Shown in pieces: positions 1 to 6,028 of a DNA stretch of 16,563 nucleotides. The notes beneath the pieces were generated by a model. It searched no databases. It was not told the origin of the DNA and was given only the letters and a program-made list of their open reading frames with translations. Position 1 is the first letter of the stretch; each line of letters opens with the position of its first letter. Origin of the DNA: Prolixibacteraceae bacterium (GTDB lineage: Bacteria; Bacteroidota; Bacteroidia; Bacteroidales; Prolixibacteraceae). The translations under genes were made by a program, and so were the position numbers. The stretch lies in the NCBI GenBank assembly GCA_027858145.1, contig JAQIDF010000535.1, positions 1-16,563 of the forward strand, in the 5' to 3' direction.

Positions 1-36
1 AAGTATCCTGTCGTTTATCTTAATTACTTTCTCCAT
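1..36 (-). CDS. Start of a gene cut by the window edge, probably o-succinylbenzoate-CoA ligase (MenE)
   Basis: Only the first 12 codons are visible: an ATG at 36 read on the minus strand gives MEKVIKINDRIL and runs off the window at base 1. It begins 7 bases after the menC stop codon, so the two genes are almost certainly co-transcribed. In Bacteroidota menaquinone clusters menC is commonly followed by menE, the AMP-forming ligase that activates o-succinylbenzoate with CoA. The menE identity rests on position alone, because 12 residues carry no diagnostic motif. That a coding sequence starts here is better supported than its name. Confidence 0.5.
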   Translation of the reverse strand, partial: MEKVIKINDRIL

Positions 37-43
37 TTTGTGT

Positions 44-1105
44 TTAATGTGGAACCGTTGCCCATGGTTTAGTTGGAATATAAAACAAGTTTTCACCTTT
101 CAAGGTTAGTGGCGAATCAATGTTATTTGAAAATAACATCCCGGTGCCCAGCCCTTGTTGTGTTTCTGCATTTTTGGTGAAAACCCACTGGGCAATTGCG
201 TTTAGCCCGATGTTCGACTCAAGTGCCGAAGTGGCCCACCAATCGGCATCATATTTTTGTGCCAACTCAATCCATTCGTTACTTGCTTTGAAACCGCCCA
301 GCAAGCCGGGCTTCAATATCAGGTATTGAGGTCTGATGGTTTCCACCAATTTTTTCTTTTGTGTGTAAGGATAAACCCCGATAAGTTCTTCATCGAGGGC
401 AATGGGCACGGGCGTATGCCGGCACAAAGCGGCCATTTGTTCGCGGTTTCCGGCTTTGATGGGTTGTTCGATGGAGTGCACTTCCAGTTTTGCCAAATCG
501 CTTAGTACTTTCAGTGCCTCATCAAACGAATAGGCACCGTTAGCATCCACGCGTATGGTCAGTTCTGATGCGCTAAACTGTTTGCGCATATTTGCAATCA
601 GTTCTTGTTCCGATGGCCAGTCGAGCGAGCCGATTTTTAGCTTAATGCACGAAAAGCCGGCATCAAGTTTTTGGGTTATTTGTTCGCGCATGTACTTTCT
701 ATCGCCCATCCAGATAAGTCCGTTAGTCGGAATGCCTTTCTCATTACGGGTAAATTCCGAAGGAAAAAGAATGTGACTGCCTGTAGAAAGTAAATCGGTC
801 AGGGCTGTTTCAAGGCCAAACTGAATGGCAGGAAACTCGTGTAAAACTGAATTAAAATCGTAGTTCCCGGCGTTAATGTCGTTGCAAATGCTTTGCAGCT
901 TGTCTTCAAAACCCGGGCAATCGTCAATGCTTAAGTCTCTTAGGATGGAACATTCACCCACGCCGGTTTTATTGCCGTCGCTCAAAAACAAAAACCAGCT
1001 GTTTTTGGTATGGTAAACACCGCGCGATGTACCGGCCGGGCGAATAAAATTCAAAGTATGTTTTTTAAAACCTGCCTTAATATGTTTTGTAGCTGATTCC
1101 TTCAT
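44..1105 (-). CDS. menC: o-Succinylbenzoate synthase (enolase superfamily, MenC)
   Basis: This enzyme dehydrates SHCHC to o-succinylbenzoate in menaquinone biosynthesis, in the cytoplasm. The sequence shows the whole enolase-superfamily set. With the start used here (353 residues) there is the KLK pair (K155/K157, acid/base), D187 in RVDANGAY, E213 in SIEQP, D238 in ALDEE (the three metal ligands), and K265 in LILKPGLLGG (second catalytic lysine). The reading frame is open back to 1144, which would add 13 residues (MFNFFTGIKYICV). I chose the inner ATG at 1105 because a Bacteroidota -7 box sits at 1110-1117 just ahead of it and the extra residues do not look like the family's N-terminus. A dipeptide epimerase from the same superfamily is the main alternative. 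The gene that follows it 7 bases downstream fits a men operon. The usual menF/D/B genes are not upstream in this window. Confidence 0.88.
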   Translation of the reverse strand: MKESATKHIKAGFKKHTLNFIRPAGTSRGVYHTKNSWFLFLSDGNKTGVGECSILRDLSIDDCPGFEDKLQSICNDINAGNYDFNSVLHEFPAIQFGLETALTDLLSTGSHILFPSEFTRNEKGIPTNGLIWMGDRKYMREQITQKLDAGFSCIKLKIGSLDWPSEQELIANMRKQFSASELTIRVDANGAYSFDEALKVLSDLAKLEVHSIEQPIKAGNREQMAALCRHTPVPIALDEELIGVYPYTQKKKLVETIRPQYLILKPGLLGGFKASNEWIELAQKYDADWWATSALESNIGLNAIAQWVFTKNAETQQGLGTGMLFSNNIDSPLTLKGENLFYIPTKPWATVPH

Positions 1106-1109
1106 AACA

Positions 1110-1117
1110 CAAATATA
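1110..1117 (-). promoter_or_regulatory. Bacteroidota -7 box before menC
   Basis: On the minus strand the bases read TATATTTG, a perfect match to the TAnnTTTG -7 consensus of Bacteroidota sigma-70. The box ends 4 bases before the menC ATG at 1105, so transcription would start at or next to the start codon and the message would have almost no leader. No TTG -33 element is seen at the usual spacing; the nearest TTG lies about 24 bases upstream of the box, which is long. Confidence 0.4.
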
Positions 1118-1163
1118 TTTTATTCCGGTGAAAAAATTAAACAATTAATAATTTTGAGGTTCG

Positions 1164-1243
1164 TTGTATAGAACGTTTATTGTTCAAATATGCCAATAAA
1201 TTAGTCAATAATTATACAAATACGACAATTTTGGCTATCTTTA
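1164..1243 (+). promoter_or_regulatory. Candidate promoter and operator half-sites of the toxin-antitoxin operon
   Basis: The 157-base divergent gap between menC and the toxin gene is very AT-rich. It holds TTGTATA (1164-1170) and its exact reverse complement TATACAA (1213-1219), 42 bases apart. It also holds a near -7 box, TATCTTTA (1236-1243), 19 bases before the toxin ATG. HTH antitoxins usually repress their own operon by binding such inverted sites. In AT-rich DNA a 7-base inverted pair can arise by chance, so this is only a suggestion. Confidence 0.2.
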
Positions 1244-1262
1244 CTGGTAGAAAAATATTTAG

Positions 1263-1748
1263 ATGGTTTACATATTAGATGTAATAAATGACAAGTTGGT
1301 AGAGGCCGAAATTGTTGTTCCAGAGCAAAATGATATGCCCTTAAAAAAAGATGGGTGGAATTTTAATTGGAGAGAATTAAGCAAAGAAATAAATTCCAGC
1401 ATGTACATCTTAAAAAGAACTGGATTGCCCCCAAGTGTTGAAGGAGCTTTGCAACTGAAAGTTGAAGGTGAAATGCTTATTATGAATGTTTTAGAGATAG
1501 CGCCACATAATATCGGACGGAAAAATAAGAAATATGATTATGTCGCTGGTTGTTTGATCGCTTTTGCATGCAAAGAAAGTTTCAAGTTAAATGGGAATTA
1601 CAAAGGATTTTTAACATTTATGTCAAAAACAAGTTTAATGCAATGGTATTCTCAAAAATATGGAGCAAATGTAGGACTTGGTCAAAGAATGTATATTGAC
1701 AGTGAAAACGGGTTGAGACTAATCGATGAATACCTTGAAAGAAAATAA
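1263..1748 (+). CDS. GNAT-like protein, putative toxin of a toxin-antitoxin pair
   Basis: This 161-residue soluble protein shows GCN5-type acetyltransferase character. A beta strand (MLIMNVLEIAP, about 71-81) leads into YDYVAGCLIAFACKESF (about 91-107), which resembles the acyl-CoA-binding turn and helix. It is followed by GYKGF-like and SKTSLMQWY segments and then WYSQKYGA (about 128-135), equivalent to the 'FYekyGF' end of GNAT domains. GNAT toxins known from AtaT, TacT and ItaT acetylate aminoacyl-tRNAs; that this one does so is inference. An HTH protein gene of the HigA type follows within a few bases, giving a toxin-first order as in higBA. The gene is AT-rich (one sampled 60-base line is 33% G+C, against 48-50% in sampled housekeeping lines) and lacks a Shine-Dalgarno site. 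It could instead be a non-toxic acetyltransferase with its regulator. Confidence 0.6.
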   Translation: MVYILDVINDKLVEAEIVVPEQNDMPLKKDGWNFNWRELSKEINSSMYILKRTGLPPSVEGALQLKVEGEMLIMNVLEIAPHNIGRKNKKYDYVAGCLIAFACKESFKLNGNYKGFLTFMSKTSLMQWYSQKYGANVGLGQRMYIDSENGLRLIDEYLERK

Positions 1749-1755
1749 AATAGCC

Positions 1756-2232
1756 ATGGAAAGAAAAAAAAATACAGAGCCATCCAACGGAATGTTGACA
1801 AATCAGATGGACATTGGGACAGATGAATTCAAAGACTTTCAGGCTATAATGCTGAATAGAGTTAAAAGTCAAACGGAAGCACAAAGAAGGGAAATTGAGT
1901 TGTTAGCCATCAAATTTAAAATGCAGGATTATTTGGAATCGGAAGATACGCAGCTCAGACAACCGGGGGAATTTTTAAAAGAATATTTGAAAACATTAGA
2001 AATACCTCAAACTAAATTTGCTCATTATATCGATATAAATCCTTCAAATTTAAGCAAGTTAATTAAGGGCGACCGACCAATTAATTATGAATTAGCCATT
2101 GTTTTAGGAAAAATATTCAACAACGACCCAATGCTTTGGATTGAGATTCAGGCAAAGAATGAACTTAAAAAAATCAGAAGGGCTAGAACCAGACAATTTA
2201 ATCATTACTCATTGAAAGATTTGATGACATGA
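1756..2232 (+). CDS. HigA/Xre-type helix-turn-helix protein, putative antitoxin
   Basis: The C-terminal half is a classic HTH_3/Xre domain. GEFLKEYLKTLEIPQTKFA leads into HYIDINPSNLSKLIKGDRP and then NYELAIVLGKIF and DPMLWIEIQ, the same pattern as HigA antitoxins. The N-terminal 60 or so residues are polar and helical (EAQRREIELLAIKFKMQDYLE) and could be the part that binds the toxin. The frame is open from an ATG at 1726, which would overlap the toxin gene by 23 bases. I preferred the ATG at 1756, 7 bases after the toxin stop, giving 158 residues; neither start has a clear ribosome binding site, so the choice is uncertain. The HTH protein probably represses the shared promoter and neutralises the upstream GNAT-like protein, an inference from gene pairing. 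Confidence 0.72.
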   Translation: MERKKNTEPSNGMLTNQMDIGTDEFKDFQAIMLNRVKSQTEAQRREIELLAIKFKMQDYLESEDTQLRQPGEFLKEYLKTLEIPQTKFAHYIDINPSNLSKLIKGDRPINYELAIVLGKIFNNDPMLWIEIQAKNELKKIRRARTRQFNHYSLKDLMT

Positions 2233-2248
2233 ATAAAATTTCAATAAA

Positions 2249-2611
2249 ATGACTAAGATAAAAACGAATCGGGAAACGTTGATAAGATGGAAGATCTATA
2301 TCGATCGTGCTAAAATGTACGTTGGCTATGTACAGTTTTTAATGATTGCCTTTGTGTTACTTGAAGCTTATAAAGAAAGCAATTTAGGACAACTAATATT
2401 TAGTAACATGCTGATATCTGTCCCAATTATTTTTATAATATTCGTACTACTCTCCCTGATTGTAGGAAGAATAGATACGCTACTGGGGTTGAGAGAAGAG
2501 GAACTTAGAAACTCCTCCTCATCGAATCCTGTAATGCGGGAGATTTTGAAGAATATGGAAGAAATTAAAACAGAATTAAATGAAATAAAATCGAAATCTA
2601 ATAACCCCTAA
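2249..2611 (+). CDS. Small two-helix membrane protein of unknown function
   Basis: I do not recognise this 120-residue protein. It has a basic N-terminus, a hydrophobic segment at about residues 24-41 (YVGYVQFLMIAFVLLEAY) and a second at about 50-73 (LISVPIIFIIFVLLSLIVG). A soluble tail from about 74 carries GLREEELRNSSSSNP and then a likely coiled coil (about 96-116, MREILKNMEEIKTELNEIK). There is no signal peptide or catalytic motif. It starts 16 bases after the HTH gene on the same strand and shares its AT-rich composition, so it is probably in the same transcript and arrived with the pair. Whether it takes part in toxin-antitoxin function or is an unrelated passenger cannot be told here. 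Its stop codon lies 5 bases from the convergent glycosidase stop. Confidence 0.6.
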   Translation: MTKIKTNRETLIRWKIYIDRAKMYVGYVQFLMIAFVLLEAYKESNLGQLIFSNMLISVPIIFIIFVLLSLIVGRIDTLLGLREEELRNSSSSNPVMREILKNMEEIKTELNEIKSKSNNP

Positions 2612-2616
2612 ACCCG

Positions 2617-4761
2617 TTAAAATACCGGGCTCAGGTTTTCCCATTTTACATTCCAGCTACCATCTTTAGGAAATCCGGGGGTTTCGGTTTCACAACCCTC
2701 CCAGCCGGCACACATCATGGCTACAGTTTGTAATAATCCGCCATTGCCCGGCAAATAAAGGCGCAGACGTTCGTCCTGGAAGTTGTGCCCGTTTTTTAAA
2801 TAGGTGTTCTTCTGAACATCTTTCAGTAAGAATTCAAGAGCCAGTTCGGGCTCGCCAAGTCGTACTGCCGACATGGCCGACATTGGATAATCCCAGCCCC
2901 AGGTTGCTGACCAGTTCCATTTTTCAGCAATCACATGCATGGTGTTGCGCATGACTTCAGGATCGATTTTATCCCATTCGGGGAGTATCCCATAAGCACC
3001 TAGTACCATAGGATGGTCGCGCATCAGTTCTTCGTTGGTATACGAATCTTCAGCCCCCTCTATACCCAGGTAAACATTGTTGGCCATATCAGGAGCTGCA
3101 AGGTTTTGTCTCACTTGTTCCCATTTCTCTTCTTTATCCATTTTGAGCCGTTCGCGCCATTCCTGTGCTTTCGACAAGCCCCAGTACCAATATGCCAACT
3201 CAAACGGAGGGTTTGTTGTGGTTTCAACATCCCAGTGTTCTTGTGCCGGGATAAGCGGAGGGGCAAGGTTGTATCGATTGTTTTTTTCATCCCAAACAGG
3301 AAAGTCGGCCATGAAATCGGCGGTGGCAAATACCAGTTTCTTGTAACGTTCGAGTGTTTCGTTTGTTGGGTTTTGCCTGTACATTTGTTCGGCAAACCAA
3401 ATAATATGTGGTTGTTGCCATATGAGGTATGAACCTACCGACGAAGGGCTGTTTTGCCCGTCGGAGCCAACCATTTTCGGCCAGCGCACGCCTTCATAAC
3501 CTTGTTCCTGAGCTGTTTGCAAAGCCACATCGTAAATATCGTTATAATACTCAAGTTGTTCTTCCATAAGCTCCGGCCGTTGCCACTGGGCAAAATGTGC
3601 TATGTGCCACCAGTGCATTTCAAGGTGGTACTTGCCATACCAGCTGTTATAAACCAGCCCGGTTTCGGCAGGTGGCAGGTTGCCTGAGCTTTGTATTTTA
3701 GTGAGGTATTGCGATAATACAACACGTCGTTCAAGCTCTTTTGACCGTTTATCGGTGCATTCTGAAAAGTCAACTGCGCCACCGCTTTTCCAGAATAACT
3801 CCCATGTCGCGATATTGTTATTTTCAACAGAGGCGAATTCTTCCAGTTCTTCTGCATTGGCCTTGGGAGCAAACAAACAACTGAATTTAATGCTTTCAGT
3901 TTCACGGGTTGGTGTTAGGTGAAAAACATGTGTTTCTTCTTCCTGAAAAACGGCATTGCCTTTCCAGTTAATAGCAACTTCATAGTGGTCGTTATCAAGT
4001 GTGCGCGATATTAAAGCGTTGTTTGGCTCGCTCAGTTCCAGTATTGACTGGTGTGTTTCGGGAGCATCAAAATCGTAACCAGCGTGCATTTTGTGGTGAT
4101 AAACTGCTGCCGGGAAATGCCAGCGAACGGCAAGTTGCCCTTTGGCTATAAGTGGCGATTCAATTTTGGCCGAAACCATGTCCTTTTTCTGGTGCATAAA
4201 TACTTCAACATGTACCGGTTGCGATTCGAACTCAAAATCGCTGGTGATGCGCCCGGTCCACATGTTAAGGTTGTGACGTGCATTTTTAATATCGTCGATA
4301 CTTGCTTTTTCTCCATTGTTTTTGGTCAGTTCAAGCCCTATCATGCCCAGGTGCAAACGGTGTGGATTTGCCCGGAGAAAAGTACTGGCCTTTGCAGCCC
4401 TTTCAGGTTGATTGGGCTGGTCGCGGTATGGAACTTCGCGTTCTTCCACCTCAAAATATCTGAACGTTTCATCCCATGTATAATTTTCGGTGTTGGGTGT
4501 TGTGTGCCATCCCCAGTTCGATTGTGTTGCCAGTGGAATGCCTTGCTTGTACTCGCGATGAAAAGTTTGCAGGCCTGTAAGGTCGGTTGTAAATGCAAAG
4601 TTGCCATTTCCCACTGACAGCGAAGCAAGCGAGTCGAAAGCTTCGATGGTTATATTGTGACGTTTTACCAGCGATTCGCGGTCGATTTTTTCACTTTTTT
4701 TAGAATTGGAGCAAGATACAAAAACACCAAGTATCAGAAGTGCAAAGAAAAATTTATACAT
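2617..4761 (-). CDS. Lipoprotein glycoside hydrolase with (alpha/alpha)6 fold, GH65/GH95-like
   Basis: The 714-residue product begins with a lipoprotein signal: hydrophobic residues 4-15, then FVSC with the lipidated cysteine at C17. It is therefore anchored in the envelope and probably faces the periplasm, since no acidic surface-export run follows C17. Residues about 45-320 look like a beta-rich N-terminal domain (SVGNGNFAF, DLTGLQTF). Residues about 340-690 look like a six-hairpin catalytic barrel, with NSWYGKYHLEMHWWH (372-386), GYEGVRWPKMVGSDG (421-435), PAQEHWDVETTTNPPFELAYWYWGL (E508 a plausible catalytic acid) and LPGNGGLLQTVAMM (670-683). Such patterns occur in clan GH-L and in GH95-like families, which cleave alpha-glycosidic bonds or act as phosphorylases. 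The exact family, substrate and catalytic residues are not established here. It follows trmB by 24 bases in the same direction and is the likely last gene of that operon. Confidence 0.72.
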   Translation of the reverse strand: MYKFFFALLILGVFVSCSNSKKSEKIDRESLVKRHNITIEAFDSLASLSVGNGNFAFTTDLTGLQTFHREYKQGIPLATQSNWGWHTTPNTENYTWDETFRYFEVEEREVPYRDQPNQPERAAKASTFLRANPHRLHLGMIGLELTKNNGEKASIDDIKNARHNLNMWTGRITSDFEFESQPVHVEVFMHQKKDMVSAKIESPLIAKGQLAVRWHFPAAVYHHKMHAGYDFDAPETHQSILELSEPNNALISRTLDNDHYEVAINWKGNAVFQEEETHVFHLTPTRETESIKFSCLFAPKANAEELEEFASVENNNIATWELFWKSGGAVDFSECTDKRSKELERRVVLSQYLTKIQSSGNLPPAETGLVYNSWYGKYHLEMHWWHIAHFAQWQRPELMEEQLEYYNDIYDVALQTAQEQGYEGVRWPKMVGSDGQNSPSSVGSYLIWQQPHIIWFAEQMYRQNPTNETLERYKKLVFATADFMADFPVWDEKNNRYNLAPPLIPAQEHWDVETTTNPPFELAYWYWGLSKAQEWRERLKMDKEEKWEQVRQNLAAPDMANNVYLGIEGAEDSYTNEELMRDHPMVLGAYGILPEWDKIDPEVMRNTMHVIAEKWNWSATWGWDYPMSAMSAVRLGEPELALEFLLKDVQKNTYLKNGHNFQDERLRLYLPGNGGLLQTVAMMCAGWEGCETETPGFPKDGSWNVKWENLSPVF

Positions 4762-4785
4762 GGTTCTAAATTTTATGTGCTGTCT

Positions 4786-5532
4786 TTAGTCATCAACTGT
4801 AACTGCCCCGCGGCCAAAGCTGCGATATGGGTCGGGCTCGATATCTACAACAGGTTCAACCAGTTTGTGCTGATGAGGTATAAAGCTAATATATTTAATT
4901 TTTATCCCGCGTGCCAACCATTGTTTCTCATAATAAGTTTTAATGTTGAGTTCGGGCTTTAAATTTTCCTCTTCGTAAATATCTTCCATTTTGTCAACAA
5001 TGGTAAAACCATTGGCTTTAATTACTTCATAGGTATATTGAAATTGGAAGTTACTGTCGGTTTTAAGATGAACAATGCCACCGGGTTTCAAAAATCGGCG
5101 ATAAAGCTCAATGAAACGGGTAGAGGTGAGTCGTTTGCGGGTCTTCTTCATTTGCGGATCGGGGAATGTGAGCCATATTTCAGACACTTCGCCAGGAGCA
5201 AAAAACTGTCCGATCATCTCAATGTGGGTCCGTAAAAAGCCAACATTATACAGGTCGTTATCGATGGCATATTTAGCACCTTTCCACATTCGGGCACCTT
5301 TAATATCAACACCAAGGTAATTCCTTGGTGTTGATATACTGGCCAACCCGGTTGTATACTCACCTTTGCCGCATCCCAATTCTAAAACAATAGGCTTGTG
5401 TTCTATAAAAAAATCATCATTCCACCTGCCTTTTAAAACATGATCGGCTTCTTTTATTTTATGAAAAGGCACTTGCAGTACATTGCTGAACTGCTCCATG
5501 TCGGCAAATTTCTTTAATTTATTCTTTCCCAC
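4786..5532 (-). CDS. trmB: tRNA (guanine-N7-)-methyltransferase TrmB
   Basis: The 248-residue enzyme uses S-adenosylmethionine to methylate N7 of G46 in the variable loop of tRNAs. Family motifs are all present: the SAM-binding ELGCGKGEY (51-59), GVDIKGARMW (about 74-83), LTFPDPQMKKTRKRL (about 121-135), LKPGGIVHLKTDS with the DS pair, and a C-terminal YYEKQWLARG where most homologues have YE-x-F. The start at 5532 gives the usual short N-terminus (MGKNKLKKFADM). It sits 2 bases downstream of gldH, so it is translated from the same message. A perfect inverted repeat with 15-base arms lies within codons 66-77 and is listed separately. Confidence 0.95.
   Translation of the reverse strand: MGKNKLKKFADMEQFSNVLQVPFHKIKEADHVLKGRWNDDFFIEHKPIVLELGCGKGEYTTGLASISTPRNYLGVDIKGARMWKGAKYAIDNDLYNVGFLRTHIEMIGQFFAPGEVSEIWLTFPDPQMKKTRKRLTSTRFIELYRRFLKPGGIVHLKTDSNFQFQYTYEVIKANGFTIVDKMEDIYEEENLKPELNIKTYYEKQWLARGIKIKYISFIPHQHKLVEPVVDIEPDPYRSFGRGAVTVDD
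5303..5337 (-). repeat. Perfect 15-bp-arm inverted repeat inside trmB
   Basis: Bases 5303-5317 (ATATCAACACCAAGG) are the exact reverse complement of 5323-5337, separated by the 5-base loop TAATT. In the trmB message this forms a stable hairpin across the codons for ISTPRNYLGVDI, between SAM motif I and the GVDIKGAR motif. The protein has the normal length here, so the repeat is not an inserted element. No U-run follows it on the transcribed strand, so it is not a standard terminator. Confidence 0.85.
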
Positions 5533-5534
5533 TA

Positions 5535-6026
5535 CTACTCTTCATTTTTTTCAACACTTAAACCAAAATCTGAAATGCCTTTCAGTTTTTGATTGCGCAT
5601 TCCATGTTTAACAAAAAATGTATAATTGCCATTTAAAGGGAAATATACATTATCGAGATATATTAATCTTGTATCATAAACACCACTTGTTCCTTCTCCC
5701 AGCCATTTGCCGTTTGGTTTTGCCAGCTGATATTCAAGTGTGTCATGAATAACTGTAGAATCGGGTGCCATAATTTCAACAAAAAGCCACAAATTGCGGT
5801 AGGGATAAGATTCAAGGTTGCGGTTATTAAAAAGAATTCTATACGTTTCGGTTGTATCCTCAATAGCAAAACTGAACACAGCAGCCGAGTCGGCATGCCA
5901 ACCTCCGGGTTTAACCGGTTGGTATTCGTGGTAAATACTCTTTTGTTTACACGAAACAAACAGCATGAGCAATAAAAAGCCCAACACGATGCCTGCAACA
6001 AGTTTATGTTTTGAATAAAAGTGCAT
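5535..6026 (-). CDS. gldH: Gliding motility lipoprotein GldH
   Basis: The 163-residue product has a lipoprotein signal peptide: basic start, hydrophobic core at about 9-22, then FVSC with the lipidated cysteine at C26. A beta-rich domain follows, with the GldH features YHEYQPV near the mature N-terminus, NNRNLESYPYRNLWLFVEI in the middle and GEGTSGVYD (about 111-119). GldH was defined in Flavobacterium johnsoniae, where it is needed for gliding. It is also kept in many non-gliding Bacteroidota, so its presence does not prove motility and its exact role is unknown. It lies between a RicT-like gene (2 bases upstream) and trmB (2 bases downstream), a position conserved across the phylum. Confidence 0.85.
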   Translation of the reverse strand: MHFYSKHKLVAGIVLGFLLLMLFVSCKQKSIYHEYQPVKPGGWHADSAAVFSFAIEDTTETYRILFNNRNLESYPYRNLWLFVEIMAPDSTVIHDTLEYQLAKPNGKWLGEGTSGVYDTRLIYLDNVYFPLNGNYTFFVKHGMRNQKLKGISDFGLSVEKNEE

Positions 6027-6028
6027 TG

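Noticed and set aside
1171..1185. GAAC-N7-GTTC inverted repeat in the menC/toxin divergent gap
   Set aside because: Four-base arms are expected by chance in this much sequence.
2620..2640. Possible terminator between the convergent membrane-protein and glycosidase genes
   Set aside because: Only a 4-bp CCCG/CGGG stem with a long loop and no proper T-run was found.
4051..4617. 188-codon open frame on the plus strand opposite the glycosidase gene
   Set aside because: It is fully antisense to a well-supported gene, is cysteine- and phenylalanine-rich with no recognisable domain, and looks like a shadow frame.
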